DNA from: Archivesica marissinica
Taxonomy: Eukaryota > Mollusca > Bivalvia > Venerida > Vesicomyidae
DNA: 64,000 nt
NCBI GenBank assembly: GCA_014843695.1
Contig: CM026398.1
Coordinates: forward strand, 50,480,174 to 50,544,173
Direction of reading: 5' to 3'
In this document: positions 21,674 through 34,316 of the stretch, one piece after another
Position numbering within the stretch: the first letter of the stretch is position 1
Layout of the letters: every line of letters starts with the position of its first letter
The notes under the pieces: generated by a model
Databases searched by the model: none
The model's input: only the letters and a program-made list of their open reading frames with translations
What the model was told of the DNA's origin: nothing
Made by a program: the position numbers and the translations under genes

Positions 21674-23416
21674 CAGACAACTTTTGTTACAACACAGAGC
21701 GCAGACCATTACTATATCTCCCTGACTTTTCTTCGACATATCTGGGCCCAAGTAAAAGAAATGGGACCTGATGCGAACATGGAACATAATATAGTTGTTG
21801 TCAATGTTTTATAACGTTGGTTTATATTTGGTAGCATACTATCAACACATCAGGGTAAATAAATATAGGGAATCGTCTTTACTGTGTACATTTGAAACAG
21901 TGACACGCGAAAGTCAATTGCAGTAACTGCAGTATGCCTCGCACAATTTCAATCAATGCTAGTGATCAGCTGTATCATTTGGTGCATGTTATATATAGTT
22001 ACATAGGATGCAGCATTGCTAGCATCGCCTTCTGGGATTGTTCTATATGATTACATATATTGTGTTTCTAATTGCAGGTCCATTGATAAACAATCAAGGC
22101 CAAGGTCACCGGTGAAAGAAGAACAGTGTACCGGAAAGGAAGGCTGGGCTGTGACACAATATGGTGCTCTGTTTCTGAGATTGCCAACTTGTCAGATACG
22201 ACATGATCAATTGAATGAGAGCACACTCTCATTGAACAACAACACACAACATGAACTGTTTGGAACGATTATTGGCACAACGTAGATGGATATAGTTTAC
22301 AAATAATATCAACAACGAATATGTGAACATGCATCGTGCATTTGAGTGAACATTGTTTGTGCAGTGACAGCTATGTGGAAGTGTAGCGCGTGTTGATGAG
22401 TGTGTATTGCCGATAAAGTGACGGACACGTAGAAATGTAAGATGCGTAGGTAAATGTACAGTGTGGATAAACTGAAAATGTAGGACGCGTAGATATGTGT
22501 GCATGATGTATAAACTGAAGGTATTGGAGTAACCCAGTGTTCTATCATGTCATATATTGTCATATATATATGGACTCGGATCCAATGAAATACTAGAATA
22601 ATTGTAATCGCATCACACCTGGCATACTTATATTACAAACACTGGATTGTATTACAGTCATTAGGCCAGGTTATCCACGTGAAGTCACCCACTTAAACGA
22701 AATCGAGATTCAATGTCGAAACTCTCATACCAATTGGAACATATTCTATAGATTGAAGAGCTTTGGTTTAGTGAATAGTATCTAGATGCATGTGCGCATA
22801 ACATATCCATGGCAACTACTTACATCGGCTCGAATACAATTGTACAGAATTTTCAAGTTGCAAACCTTATCGAATTGAATAGATGTTACCCACTTCAGAG
22901 GAGGAATACAACGTGATACATGTCATACAACAATCACGTCGATTTGAATAGACTTATATAATCGATACAAACTGATCATAGATTTCAATATACATTATAC
23001 AATGCATCTTTGCATTTTTAAAAACCTTTTACGAATCACCAAGAAGGTGATACGTATGTCACATCATTAATATTGATTTGAATTTTAGAGCATTCTATGT
23101 TGCAGCGCAGACAGTGATTATTGAATGTATTCATACTGATGATCAAGCGGAATTCGTTACAAAACACACGCAATTAGAATAACAATCTCAATTCTCTAGA
23201 GTTGTGAAATATTAAACAGTTATCGTCTGTTTGTTGTGCATAAGTAGTGTGCTTGTAGTAAAAGAATTTGGAATTATATCGATTACGTCATGTGTGAACG
23301 GCACGACCCATTTATTGAAACAACTACCACTGTAGCAGTAACTGCGTCATTGGATTGACTACGTATATTTTTGCAACGTATATTTCTGCAACGTATATGC
23401 TTATTACTAGAAAATA
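21674..23416. other. Upstream region of the mGluR exon
   Basis: No transposon is recognised here, which is unusual for this window. It may hold the promoter, 5' UTR exons or an intron of the mGluR gene. A possible acceptor TTTCTAATTGCAG ends at 22078, but nothing proves an exon after it. Confidence 0.35.
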
Positions 23417-23470
23417 ATGGATTTAAAAGCGTTCCTGAGGCGCCAGGCAAAGTGTCTTGAACTCATCTAA
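23417..23470 (+). promoter_or_regulatory. Possible upstream ORF of the mGluR mRNA
   Basis: ATG at 23417 opens a 17-codon ORF (MDLKAFLRRQAKCLELI) ending 29 bases before the receptor ATG. A second minimal ATG-to-stop ORF (MFLI) runs from 23473 to 23487. They could damp receptor translation if this stretch is 5' UTR, which is not established. Confidence 0.3.
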
Positions 23471-23499
23471 TTATGTTTCTCATATAAACAATAACAATT

Positions 23500-24883
23500 A
23501 TGCTTCAGTTCACACTATGGAACCTGTCAGGATGTTTATATCTAATTGTGTACATTACCGCCATGTTCTGTTCTGGCTCTGCCGCTTCATTCATGAGTAC
23601 AAACACATCAAACGCCCCAGCACCTATTTCTGCATCTATCGAGGGAGATGTAATGTTAGGTGGGCTTTTCCCCGTCCACCAGAAAGGTGAGGGCGATATC
23701 CCATGTGGCATGATCAATGCCGATAGGGGAATTCAGCGCGTGGAGGCCATGTTGTTTACACTGGACCGCATAAATCAAGACAGAAGTCTTCTCAATGGCA
23801 TTAAGCTCGGAACTACAATATTCGATACCTGTGCCAGAGGCACATACGCATTGGAACAGTCCTTAGAATATATAAGGGCTTCGTTTTCATCACTGGACGC
23901 ATCAGAGTTCGTTTGTAGCGATGGTTCAGAAGCGGAAGCAAAGTATGAACCCAAAACGGTTGCGGGTGTAATTGGTGGATCGTATAGCTCGGTTTCTATA
24001 CAGGTTGCTAATCTATTACGATTATTTAAAATTCCACAGATCAGCTATGCTTCTACAAGCGCTCAGCTTAGTGATAAATCCAGATATGAGTATTTTGTAC
24101 GAACAGTTCCACCAGATAACTTCCAGGCTTTAGCTATGGTAGATATTGTTCAGTTCTTTAACTGGACGTATGTGTCCACAGTTGCATCTGACGGAGAGTA
24201 TGGCGTACCTGGTATTGAATACTTCCAAGTGGAAGCGAGAGCTAGAAACATCTGTCTTGCGGAAACCCTTAAAGTATCAAGTAATCCAACTCATACGGAA
24301 TACACTGGAATCATTGACAAATTGCTAAAGAAAAATAACGCCAAGGTTGTGATTCTGTTCTTACGAGAGGAAGACGCAAAGGGCATCTTAGATGCGGCAA
24401 CTAATAAGAATATTTCGGGTAAGTTCACATGGATTGCTGCCGATGGGTGGGGTACCCAGCAGTCTCCAGTAAAGAACAACGAGCTCGCAGCTGAAGGTGC
24501 ACTTACAATTATCTTACAATCTACACGCATCCCGGAATTCGATGAGTATTTCTTGAAATTAAAGCCACAGCATAACAAGCGGAACCCTTGGTTCCGTGAA
24601 TACTGGGAAACAATTCACAATTGCCGCTATGCGGATAAGGTGGACCCGAAAACCAGCCAATTTGTTAATTATTGTACAGGACTAGAAATACTCTCAAGGT
24701 CAAAGTATAGACAAGAATCCAAAGTACAGTTTATATATGACGCTGTTTATGCCATTGCACACTCGATAGACAGGATGAAAAATGACTTGTGTCTGACACA
24801 AAGGGTGAAGGAATGCCATGCACTGAACAAGATCAACGGAGAATTACTTCTGAAGAAATATATCCTCAATACTACATTCAATG
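23500..24883 (+). CDS. Metabotropic glutamate receptor, first coding exon (partial)
   Basis: Encodes the extracellular glutamate-binding (Venus-flytrap) domain of a class C GPCR. The start is fixed by an in-frame TAA at 23485-23487 and an A at -3. Residues 1-29 are a hydrophobic signal peptide. GGLFPVHQKG (54-63) and DRGIQRVEAML (75-85) are typical of group II (mGluR2/3-like). Residues I recall as ligand contacts in mGluR2 are kept: R76, R80, S163, A184/S185/T186, Y224, D315 (in AADGWG) and K408 (in QESK). NWT, NIS and NTT are N-glycosylation sites. The exon ends after Asn461 plus one base (phase 1) at a donor, so the later ORF codons are intronic. Cysteine-rich, 7TM and C-terminal exons were not found. 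The full receptor would sit in neuronal membranes, and group II members usually couple to Gi/o. Confidence 0.95.
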
Positions 24884-24890
24884 GTGAGTA
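24884..24890 (+). other. Splice donor of the mGluR exon
   Basis: ATG|GTGAGTA is a near-perfect donor exactly where homology to mGluRs stops after FN. Phase 1 predicts that the next exon begins by completing a glycine codon. Confidence 0.85.
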
Positions 24891-25538
24891 CTTACACTTT
24901 GTCATTTAATGTAATAATTAGATGACGGAAATATTTCTCAGAATCCTCGTTTAATCGATATAGATATATTTTGTGAAATGACCATTTGTAAATTACCCCC
25001 CTTTATAGGTATATTTTAACAAAGTCACCAATAACTCTGTAGATGGTAGTTTGGTAAAGTTAACTTGGATAAATTTGCATATAAATTATAACATGATTTT
25101 TCCAACTGGAGACAAATGGAGACCTTTAAACGCTGCATCCGAATAGTCGGTTGTTCTGTTTATACGTCACGTGACCTACTCGTAGATTATAGATACGTGC
25201 ATGCACAGCCGGTAATGATCTACAGACCAACACACCATGTGTAATTGGAAAAGTCCATCTGTTAATAGTGATGTATGCATAGGTAGATTATTATAGTAAC
25301 AGATGGACATTATCTGATTGTATCAAATCAAACTGAACTATACATGTAAACTACGGTTGATCCGCATCACATTACATACCATAATATATGGCAAACTCAT
25401 TATATCTTGTATACAATGTAGTTAGATATGAAACATTGAGACACAACGAAAGGTGAGATTGAGCTTCCATCGTAAATATAATATGGATTATTTAAAATGG
25501 CGTCGGTCAGTGATACATTGGTCAACACGTTGTGGGCT
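24891..25538. other. Start of the mGluR intron
   Basis: No repeat or ORF recognised. Confidence 0.5.
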
Positions 25539-25749
25539 TTGCGATAGCGCAGTGGTAGCACGTGGCGCTTCAGGTGCGAGCCCCACTGAGGCCCTTGCGA
25601 TTGTGTCCTTAGGCAAGGTATTATTCCACGTTGCCTCATCTTTCTCCCTCGTGGCGATGGATTCCACCAGGAATGAGGTATCGAGAGCGATTAATATAAG
25701 TTGTAAGAACTTGTTTCGCAATGGAGCTAAAATAAGTTTGTATAAACTA
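25539..25749 (+). mobile_element. SINE family A with deleted B-box region
   Basis: Head GATAGCGCAGTGGTAGCACG and CGCTTCAGGTGCGAG run straight into CCCCACTGAGGC, so part of the T arm is missing. The tail ends at GTATAAACTATAA, immediately followed by a 44-bp array. Confidence 0.88.
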
Positions 25750-25750
25750 T

Positions 25751-26104
25751 AACAGGTTGTACTGCAAGTCGTGAGTTCGATTTCCCAGCCCACCAGCATG
25801 TTGTATTGCAAGTCGTGAGTTCGATTTCCCAGCCCACCAGCATGTTGTACTGCAAGTCGTGAGTTCGATTTCCCAGCCCACCAACAGGTTGTACTGCAAG
25901 TCGTTAGTTCGATTTCCCAGCCCACCAACAGGTTGTACTGCAAGTCGTGAGTTCGATTTCCCAGCCCACCAACAGGTTGTACTGCAAGTCGTGAGTTCGA
26001 TTTCCCAGCCCACCAGCAGGTTGTAATGCAAGTCGTGAGTTCGATTTCCCAGTCCACCAACAGGTTTTACTGCAAGTCGTGAGTTCGATTTCCCAGCCCA
26101 CCAG
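25751..26104 (+). repeat. 44-bp minisatellite, 8 copies, with B-box-like core
   Basis: Unit: CAGGTTGTACTGCAAGTCG then TGAGTTCGATTTCCCAGCCC. Each unit carries AGTTCGATTTCCC, which resembles a tRNA T arm or Pol III B box. ORFs in several frames reflect stop-free units. Confidence 0.95.
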
Positions 26105-26261
26105 GACATTATCAGTCTATATTTTCACAAACACAAAACATACCATGTGGTACTGAACATTACATAAACATTTCCTATCACAATTGTGGCTACCAAGTGT
26201 CGAGTTTCTCGGAACTGGGTGTGCGAGGAAGCGTATACATTATTATTCTACATTAGTTGCT

Positions 26262-27925
26262 TAAGCTGCTTAGCCCATGATGTAATGTATATGAGTTGCT
26301 TAGCACATGCTGTTATGCATATGAGCTGCTTAGCCCATGATGTAATGTATATGAGCTGCTTAGCACATTATGTAATGAGCTGCTTAGCACATGATGTAAT
26401 ATATATGAGCTGCTTAGCTCATGATGTAATGAGCCGCTTAGCACGTGCTGTAATGAGCCGCTTAGCACATGATGTAATGAGCCGCTTAGCTCATGATGTA
26501 ATGAGCTGCTTATCACATGATGTAATATATATGAGCTGCTTAGCACATTATGTAATGTATATGAGCTGCTTAGCACATGATGTAATGAGCTGCTTAGCTC
26601 ATGATGTAATGAGCTGCTTAGCACATGATGTAATGAGCCGCATATCTCATGATGTAATGAGCCGCTTAGCTCATGATGTAATATATATGAGCTGCTTAGC
26701 ACATGATGTAATGAGCCGCTTAGCTCATGATGTAATGAGCTGCTTAGCACATGATGTAATATATATGAGCTGCTTAGCACATGATGTAATGTATATGAGC
26801 TGCTTAGCACATGATGTAATGAGCTGCTTAGCACATGATGTAATGAGCCGCTTAGCACATGATTTAAAAGAGCCGCTTAGCACATGATGTAATGAGCCGC
26901 TTATCACATGCTGTAATGAGCCGCTTAGCCCATGGTGTAATGAGCCGCTTTGCACATGGTTAATGAGCCGCTTAGCTCATGGTGTAATATATATGAGCTG
27001 CTTAGCACTTGATGTAATGAGCCGCTTAGCTCATGATGTAACGAGCTGCTTAGCACATGATGTAATATATATGAGCTGCTTAGCACATGATGTAATATAT
27101 ATGAGATATTTAGCACATGATGTATGTATATGAGCTGCTTAGCACATGGTGTATGTATATGAGCTGCTTAGCACATGATGTAATGTATATGAGCTGCTTA
27201 GCACATGATGTAATGTATATGAGCTGCTTAGCACATGGTGTATGTATATGAGCTGCTTAGCACATGATGTAATGTATATGAGCTGCTTAACACATGATGT
27301 AATGTATATGAGTTGCTTAGCACATGATGCAAAGGTATATGAGCTGCTTAACACATGATGTAATGAGCTGCTTAGCACATGATGCAATGAATATGAGCTG
27401 CTTAGCACATGATGTAATGAGCTGCTTAGCCCATGATGCAATGTATATGAGCTGCTTAGCACATGATGTAATGAGCTGCTTAGCCCATGATGCAATGTAT
27501 ATGAGCTGCTTAGCACATGATGTAATGAGCTGCTTAGCACATGATGCAATGTATATGAGCTGCTTAGCACATGATGTAATGAGCTGCTTAGCCCATGATG
27601 CAATGTATATGAGCTGCTTAACACATGATGTAATGAGCTGCTTAGCCCATGATGCAATGTATATGAGCTGCTTAGCACATGATGCAATGTATATGAGCTG
27701 CTTAGCCCATGATGCAATGTATATGAGCTGCTTAGCACATGATGCAATGTATATGAGCTGCTTAGCACATGATGCAATGTATATGAGCTGCTTAGCACAT
27801 GATGTATGTATATGAGCTGCTTAGCACATGATGTATGTATATGAGCTGCTTAGCACATGATGCAATGTATATGAGCTGCTTAGCCCATGATGCAATGTAT
27901 ATGAGCTGCTTAGCACATGATGTAA
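26262..27925 (+). repeat. 24/30-bp composite minisatellite, 1.66 kb
   Basis: Core GAGCTGCTTAGCACATGATG with either a short (24 bp) or a longer spacer containing GTATAT (30 bp). The left half mixes GAGCTG and GAGCCG variants. The right half is more regular and uses GATGCAATGTATAT. About 60 units. The ORFs on both strands are artefacts. Confidence 0.95.
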
Positions 27926-28011
27926 CGGCATAATTCATATTGAATTCGTACAGGGATGTCCGTATTAACAAGTTCACATCGTTCCCCAAACCTAACACTT
28001 GTCTATTATGG

Positions 28012-28256
28012 CACGATTTTAAATCACTTGCCCCTCACCGCTGCAGGGTCTAATGCCATCGGGGTGTCGAAGTGAATGTGAGGAATCTATCCGGCTGGCT
28101 TGTTGTGGAAGGTCAATGGTTCTACCCGGGTGGTCGTCTGCGTTGAAATACTGCTCGGAGGGGCACCCCGGGGTCTTCATCTACCAATAATAGCTGCTTA
28201 GTCGCCATATGACATAAGCTGTGCGAGGTTACACTCCAAAAACCCCACCCACAAAA
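28012..28256 (+). mobile_element. SINE family F
   Basis: tRNA-like head remnant (TTGCCCCTCACCGCTGCAGG), a degraded B box, CTACCCGGGTGG, and the 3' part CTACCAATAATAGCTG with CGCCATATGACATAAG. This is the best local reference for family F. Confidence 0.75.
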
Positions 28257-28369
28257 CCAGAGCACGATTTCGACATGTGAGCCGTGAATGCATTTTTAAC
28301 GGTTCGTGTATTTCGTGAATAGGTAAAACAATACTGACTGCACAATTTATATATATATATATATATATA

Positions 28370-28543
28370 CAGTCTACATCCGATATGTCAAGTCGGTTAT
28401 GTCGAATTATCCGGTTATCTCGAAGCCGGATCAAAGTCCCGTTTCAGACACTCCGTTTATATAGAATTTCGTTAAGTCAACCTTCGATTATGTCGAAGTA
28501 TTTTTCTCGGTCCGACGGAATTCGACATAGCGGGTGTACACTG
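28370..28543 (+). mobile_element. TA-flanked MITE, compact copy
   Basis: Ends CAGTCTACATCCGATATGTC and GACATAGCGGGTGTACACTG. It sits in a TATATA tract, so TA flanks are present but not informative alone. Confidence 0.9.
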
Positions 28544-28636
28544 TATATACTCTACTCAAGTTCATATCGATTAATTTGTGCTCATGTTTATTCAAGACTA
28601 TAAATAGCACTGACAGTAAAAGCGTATAAGACCGCC

Positions 28637-28825
28637 TCCCTCCCTGACTTGTATACCACTGTAATATATCATCACTGATAGTCACTGGTTCGAGCCCCGC
28701 TCAGACGGTGTCTCTTTAAAATATTATGTAAACATTGGTAGTTTCTTACGGGTGCACCAACTACTGGTTAACCGCTGGAGTCTGGCCAGGACAGGTGTTG
28801 TTATGTAAACTGCCCGTCGCTCATA
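28637..28825 (+). mobile_element. SINE family E
   Basis: B-box-like CTGGTTCGAGCCCCGC, then GGTGCACCAACTACTGGTTA, ACCGCTGGAGTC and GTTGTTATGTAAACTGCCCG. The 3' end fuses to a short family C tail piece (CGCTCATATGGGCAACC). Confidence 0.8.
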
Positions 28826-28946
28826 TGGGCAACCTTGGTAGCACAAACAAGGCATATGATTATGCTTGACTGGTCACTCGTTCTAGTCCGGTTTCGGGCA
28901 TTATATTTTTACTGTATTTATAAATGCCTTGACTGTTCGGTGATCG

Positions 28947-29187
28947 ACGGATCAGTAGTCCAGTGGTAACACGCTAGCCTGGTAATCCAGGGATCGCAGG
29001 TTCGATCCCCCGTCTGACCCTAATAAAAATTAACAGTCTTTCAGATGGGACTTTAAATCGAGGTGTCGGTGCTTTACACCGTGCACTTAAAAGAACCAGA
29101 GGAGACTCTGGAATGGGTCTATATCTGTATCATTGCACTATCCTCCAAAAATCTAAAATGAATAATCTCTTCAGAAGGCTTCACTCA
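28947..29187 (+). mobile_element. SINE family C, truncated by an array
   Basis: Head, B box and centre are present (GTGCACTTAAAAGAACC). The copy ends at TTCAGAAGGCTTCACTCAT, where the large 44-bp array begins. Confidence 0.9.
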
Positions 29188-32100
29188 TGTGTACATTCAA
29201 ACTAGCACAATGCATCATATGAAATCATATATGTGTACATTCAAACGTGCACAATGCATCATGGGAAATCACATATATGTACATTCAAACGATCACAATG
29301 CATCATGGGAAATCACATATATGTACATTCAAACGAGCACAATGCAGCATGGGAAATCACATATATGTACATTCAAACGAGCATCATGCATCATGGGACA
29401 TCACATATGTGTACATTCAAACGAACAGCATGCATCATGGGAAATCACATATGTGTACATTCAAACGAACAGCATGCATCATGGGAAATCACATATGTGT
29501 ACATTCAAACGTGCACAATGCATTATGGGAAAACACATATGTGTACATTCAAATGAACACAATGCATCATGGGAAATCATATATGTGTACATTCAAGCGA
29601 GCACAATGCATCATGGGAAATCACATATATGTACATTCAAACGAACAGCATGCATCATGGGAAATCACATATGTGTACATTCAAACGAGTAGCATGCATC
29701 ATGGGAAATCACATATGTGTACATTCAAACGAGCACAATGCATCATGGGAAATCACATATATGTACATTCAAACGTGCACAATGCATCATGGGATATCAT
29801 ATATGTGTACGTTCAAACGTGCACAATGCATCATGGGAAATCAAATATATGTACATTCAAACGAGCACAATGCATCATCGGAAATCATATATGTGTACAT
29901 TCAAATGAGCACAATGCATCATGGGAAACCACATATGTGTACATTCTAATGAGCACAATGCATCATGGGAAATCACATATATGTACATTCAAACGAGCAC
30001 AATGCATCATGTGAAATCACATATATGTACATTCAAACGAGCACAATGCATCATGGGAAATCATATATGTGTACGTTCAAATGAGCACAATGCATCATGG
30101 GAAATCACATATGTGTACATTCAAACGACCACAATGCATCATGGGAAATCATATATGTGTACATTCAAACGAGCACAATGCATCATGGGAAACCACATAT
30201 GTGTACATTCAAACGAGCACAATGCATCATGAGAAATCATATATGTGTACATTCAAACGAGCACAATGCATCATGGGAAACCACATATGTGTACATCCAA
30301 ACGAGCACAATGCATCATGGGAAATCACATATGTGTGCATTCAAACGAGAGTCATGCATCATGGGAAATCACATATGTGTACGGTCAAACGAGCACAATG
30401 CATCATGGGAAATCATATATGTGTACATTCAAACGAGCACAATGCATCATGGGAAATCACATATGTGTACGTTCAAACGAGCACAATGCATCATGGGAAA
30501 TCATATATGTGTACATTCAAACGAGCACAATGCATCATGGGAAATCATATATGTGTACATTCAAATGAGCGTCATGCATCATGGGAAATCACATATGTGT
30601 ACGTTCAAACGAGCACAATGCATCATGGGAAATCATATATGTGTACATTCAAACGAGCACAATGCATCATGGGAAATCACATATGTGTACATTCAAACGA
30701 GCGTCATGCATCATGGGAAATCACATATGTGTACGTTCAAACGAGCACAATGCATCATGAGAAATCATATATGTGTACATTCAAACGAGCACAATGCATC
30801 ATGGGAAATCACATATGTGTACGTTCAAACGTGCACAATGCATCATGGGAAATCATATATGTGTACATTCAAACGAGCACAATGCATCATGGGAAATCAC
30901 ATATGTGTACATTCAAACGAGTAGCATGCATCATGGGAAATCACATATATGTACATTCAAACGAGCACCATGCCTCATGGGAAATCACATATATGTACAT
31001 TCAAACGAGCACAATGCATCATGTGAAATCACATATATGTACATTCAAACGAGCACAATGCATCATGGGAAATCATATATGTGTACGTTCAAATGAGCAC
31101 AATGCATCATGGGAAATCACATATATGTACATTCAAACGACCACAATGCATCATGGGAAATCATATATGTGTACATTCAAACGAGCACAATGCATCATGG
31201 GAAACCACATATGTGTACATTCAAACGAGCACAATGCATCATGGGAAATCATATATGTGTACATTCAAATGAGCACAATGCATCATGGGAAACCACATAT
31301 GTGTACATTCAAACGAGCACAATGCATCATGGGAAATCACATATGTGTACATTCAAACGAGCGTCATGCATCATGGGAAATCAAATATGTGTACGTTCAA
31401 ACGAGCACAATGTATCATGGGAAATCATATATGTGTACATTCAAACGAGCACAATGCATCATGGGAAATCATATATGTGTACATTCAAACGAGCACAATG
31501 CATCATGGGAAATCACATGTGTACGTTCAAACGAGCACAATGCATCATGGGAAATCATATATGTGTACATTCAAACGAGCACAATGCATCATGGGAAATC
31601 ACATATGTGTACGTTCAAACGAGCACAATGCATCATGGGAAATCATATATGTGTACATTCAAACGAGCACAATGCATCATGGGAACTCACATATGTGTAC
31701 ATTCAAACGAGCGTCATGCATCATGGGAAATCATATATGTGTACGTTCAAACGAGCACAATGCATCATGAGAAATCATATATGTGTACATTCAAACGAGC
31801 ACAATGCATCATGGGAAATCACATATGTGTACGTTCAAACGTGCACAATGCATCATGGGAAATCATATATGTGTACATTCAACGAGCACAATGCATCATG
31901 GGAAATCACATATGTGTACATTCAAACGAGTCGCATGCATCATGGGAAATCACATATATGTACATTCAAACGAGCACCATGCCTCATGGGAAATCACATA
32001 TATGTACATTCAAACGAGCACAATGCATCATGTGAAATCACATATATGTACATTCAAACGAGCACAATGCATCATGGGAAATCATATATGTGTACGTTCA

Positions 32101-32945
32101 AATGAGCACAATGCATCATGGGAAATCACATATGTGTACATTCAAACGACCACAATGCATCATGGGAAATCATATATGTGTACATTCAAACGAGCACAAT
32201 GCATCATGGGAAACCACATATGTGTACATTCAAACGAGCACAATGCATCATGGAAAATCATATATGTGTACATTCAAATGAGCACAATGCATCATGGGAA
32301 ACCACATATGTGTACATTCAAACGAGCACAATGCATCATGGGAAATCACATATGTGTACGTTCAAATGAGCACAATGCATCATAGGAAACCACATATATG
32401 TACATTCAAACGAGCACAATGCATTATGGGAAATCACATATGTGTACATTCAAACGAGCGTCATGCACCATGGGAAATCACATATGTGTACGTTCAAACG
32501 AGCACAATGCATCATGGGAAATCATATATGTGTACATTCAAACGAGCACAATGCATCATGGGAAATCATATATGTGTACATTCAAATGAGCACAATGCAT
32601 CATGGGAAATCACATATGTGTACGTTCAAACGAGCACAATGCATCATGGGAAATCATATATGTGTACATTCAAACGAGCACAATGCATCATGGGAAATCA
32701 CATATGTGTACATTCAAACGAGCGTCATGCATCATGGGAAATCACATATGTGTACGTTCAAACGAGCAAAATGCATCATGGGAAATCATATATGTGTACA
32801 TTCAAACGAGCACAATGCATCATGGGAAATCACATATGTGTACATTCAAACGAGCACAATGCATCATGGGAAATCATATATGTGTACGTTCAAATGAGCA
32901 CAATGCATCATGGGAAATCACATATGTGTACATTCAAACGAGCGT
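29188..32945 (+). repeat. 44-bp minisatellite, about 85 copies, 3.76 kb
   Basis: Unit: CATCATGGGAAATCACATAT then GTGTACATTCAAACGAGCAC plus AATG. Each unit holds the palindrome CACATATGTG. The consensus is stop-free on the plus strand, so ORFs up to 678 codons appear in all three frames. A rare variant, CATCATGTGAAATCAC, recurs at 30005, 31017 and 32026, showing a higher-order repeat of about 1012 bp (23 units). Confidence 0.97.
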
Positions 32946-32946
32946 C

Positions 32947-33194
32947 TTTAACTCTTTCAGCGCCGATTAAATTCAGAGCATGTGCAAACAACATAGATCC
33001 AGATCAGCCGCGGCGTAACGCCGCGTCTGATCAGGATCTATGTTGTTTGCTATTCGGACAGCTGCTTCAGCTCCACTGTCTGAAGAGCAATCTGTATATA
33101 GCCTTTATCAGACGGCATGCTCTGTTCTGTCCGATCGGGTTCTCTACTTTTTTACAAAGTCGCTTTTATGCGACATTGGCGGCGAAAGAGTAAA
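32947..33194 (+). mobile_element. MITE with GCGCCG-type ends and central hairpin
   Basis: Ends TTTAACTCTTTCAGCGCCG and GGCGGCGAAAGAGTAAA are imperfect inverted repeats. In the middle, AACATAGATCCAGATCAG pairs with CTGATCAGGATCTATGTT around a GCGGCGTAACGCCGC core. I recall this element type from bivalve genomes. It abuts the end of the 44-bp array. Confidence 0.85.
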
Positions 33195-33662
33195 TATGCT
33201 AATAACGCTACCTTCAAAGGATGGGAATTAACGTCATCAACCGGATAAGGAAAATTAAGCTGTAAATTATAACTGTGAAGATTTAGCTTGATTGTATTTC
33301 AATGGTTCTACAATGATAACTACAATGTGTACTCCATTATACTTGTTCACTATGCTAATAAGCCACACCTTCAAACGACTCGATGTGATGTCCTCCATCT
33401 GACCTGATAAATCGTGAAATCCCAGCTTAAAATAATATACTAGCAGTTTGTTAGGTATGCTAATAAGTGTTATCGTCCAAAGGATTGGGGACTGGCTCCA
33501 TCACTGTACATGACCTGTACATAGCACAGAACCAATGCAACCCTATACGCCGTAAAGCAAACGAAACGACGTCAAGCCCCTGTGTATTAGTTTCGCTATA
33601 GGCCGTAGTGTAAAACGATTTCATTGATATTAACAAACAATTACAAAATTGAAATTATTCAC
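33195..33662. other. Non-coding, nothing recognised
   Basis: AT-rich, no ORF or repeat supported. Confidence 0.4.
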
Positions 33663-33870
33663 TTCAAAAAGATATAACTGATGATATAAATGATGATATA
33701 GGTGATGAGATAAATGAAGATATAACCGATGATATAAACGATGATATAAACGATGAGATAAATGATGATACAAGTGATGATATAAATGATGATATAAACG
33801 ATTAAATGATGATATATACGATGATATACATGATGATATAAAAACGATGATATAAATGATGATATCAAGT
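33663..33870 (+). repeat. GATGATATAAAC 12-bp minisatellite
   Basis: About 17 degenerate units, including GATGATATAAAT, GATGAGATAAAT and GATGATACAAGT. Confidence 0.95.
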
Positions 33871-33908
33871 GATATCTCTAGATATTTCTTCCTGTTATGA
33901 GTATACCA

Positions 33909-34304
33909 ATTGAAAAGAAAGTTGCATGTATATAGACTTCAAAACTGTGATCCGTAGATGATTGGACACACTCCAGTGAGAAGAAAGTTGCATGTATATA
34001 GACTTCAAAACTGTGATCCGCAGATGGTTGAACACACTCCAATGAAAAGAAAGTTGCATGTATATAGACTTCAAAACTGTGATCCGTAGATGGTTGAACA
34101 CACTCCAATGAAAAGAAAGTTGCATGTATATAGACTTCAAAACTGTGATCCGCAGATGGTTGGACACACTCCAATGAAAAGAAAGTTGCATGTATATAGA
34201 CTTCAAAACAGTGATCCGCAGATGGTTGGACACACTCCAATGAAAAGAAAGTTGCATGTATATAGACTTCAAAACTGTGATCCGCAGATGGTTGGACACA
34301 CTCC
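33909..34304 (+). repeat. 66-bp minisatellite, 6 copies
   Basis: Unit contains GAAAAGAAAGTTGCATGTAT, AGACTTCAAAACTGTGATCC and GATGGTTGGACACACTCC. Copies are almost identical. The 152- and 134-codon minus-strand ORFs are repeat artefacts. Confidence 0.95.
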
Positions 34305-34316
34305 AGTGTTTGATTT

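Noticed and set aside
22078..22285. Possible mGluR 5' exon after TTTCTAATTGCAG
   Set aside because: Only an acceptor-like string; no homology, no paired donor that stands out, and the ORF shows no domain.
26186..27815. ORFs of 160-233 codons on both strands
   Set aside because: Open on both strands because the 24/30-bp unit is stop-free; typical minisatellite artefact.
30069..32105. 678-codon ORF and many overlapping ORFs in 29188-32945
   Set aside because: The 44-bp unit has no stop in any plus-strand frame, so long ORFs appear in all three frames. No conserved domain, signal or codon structure.
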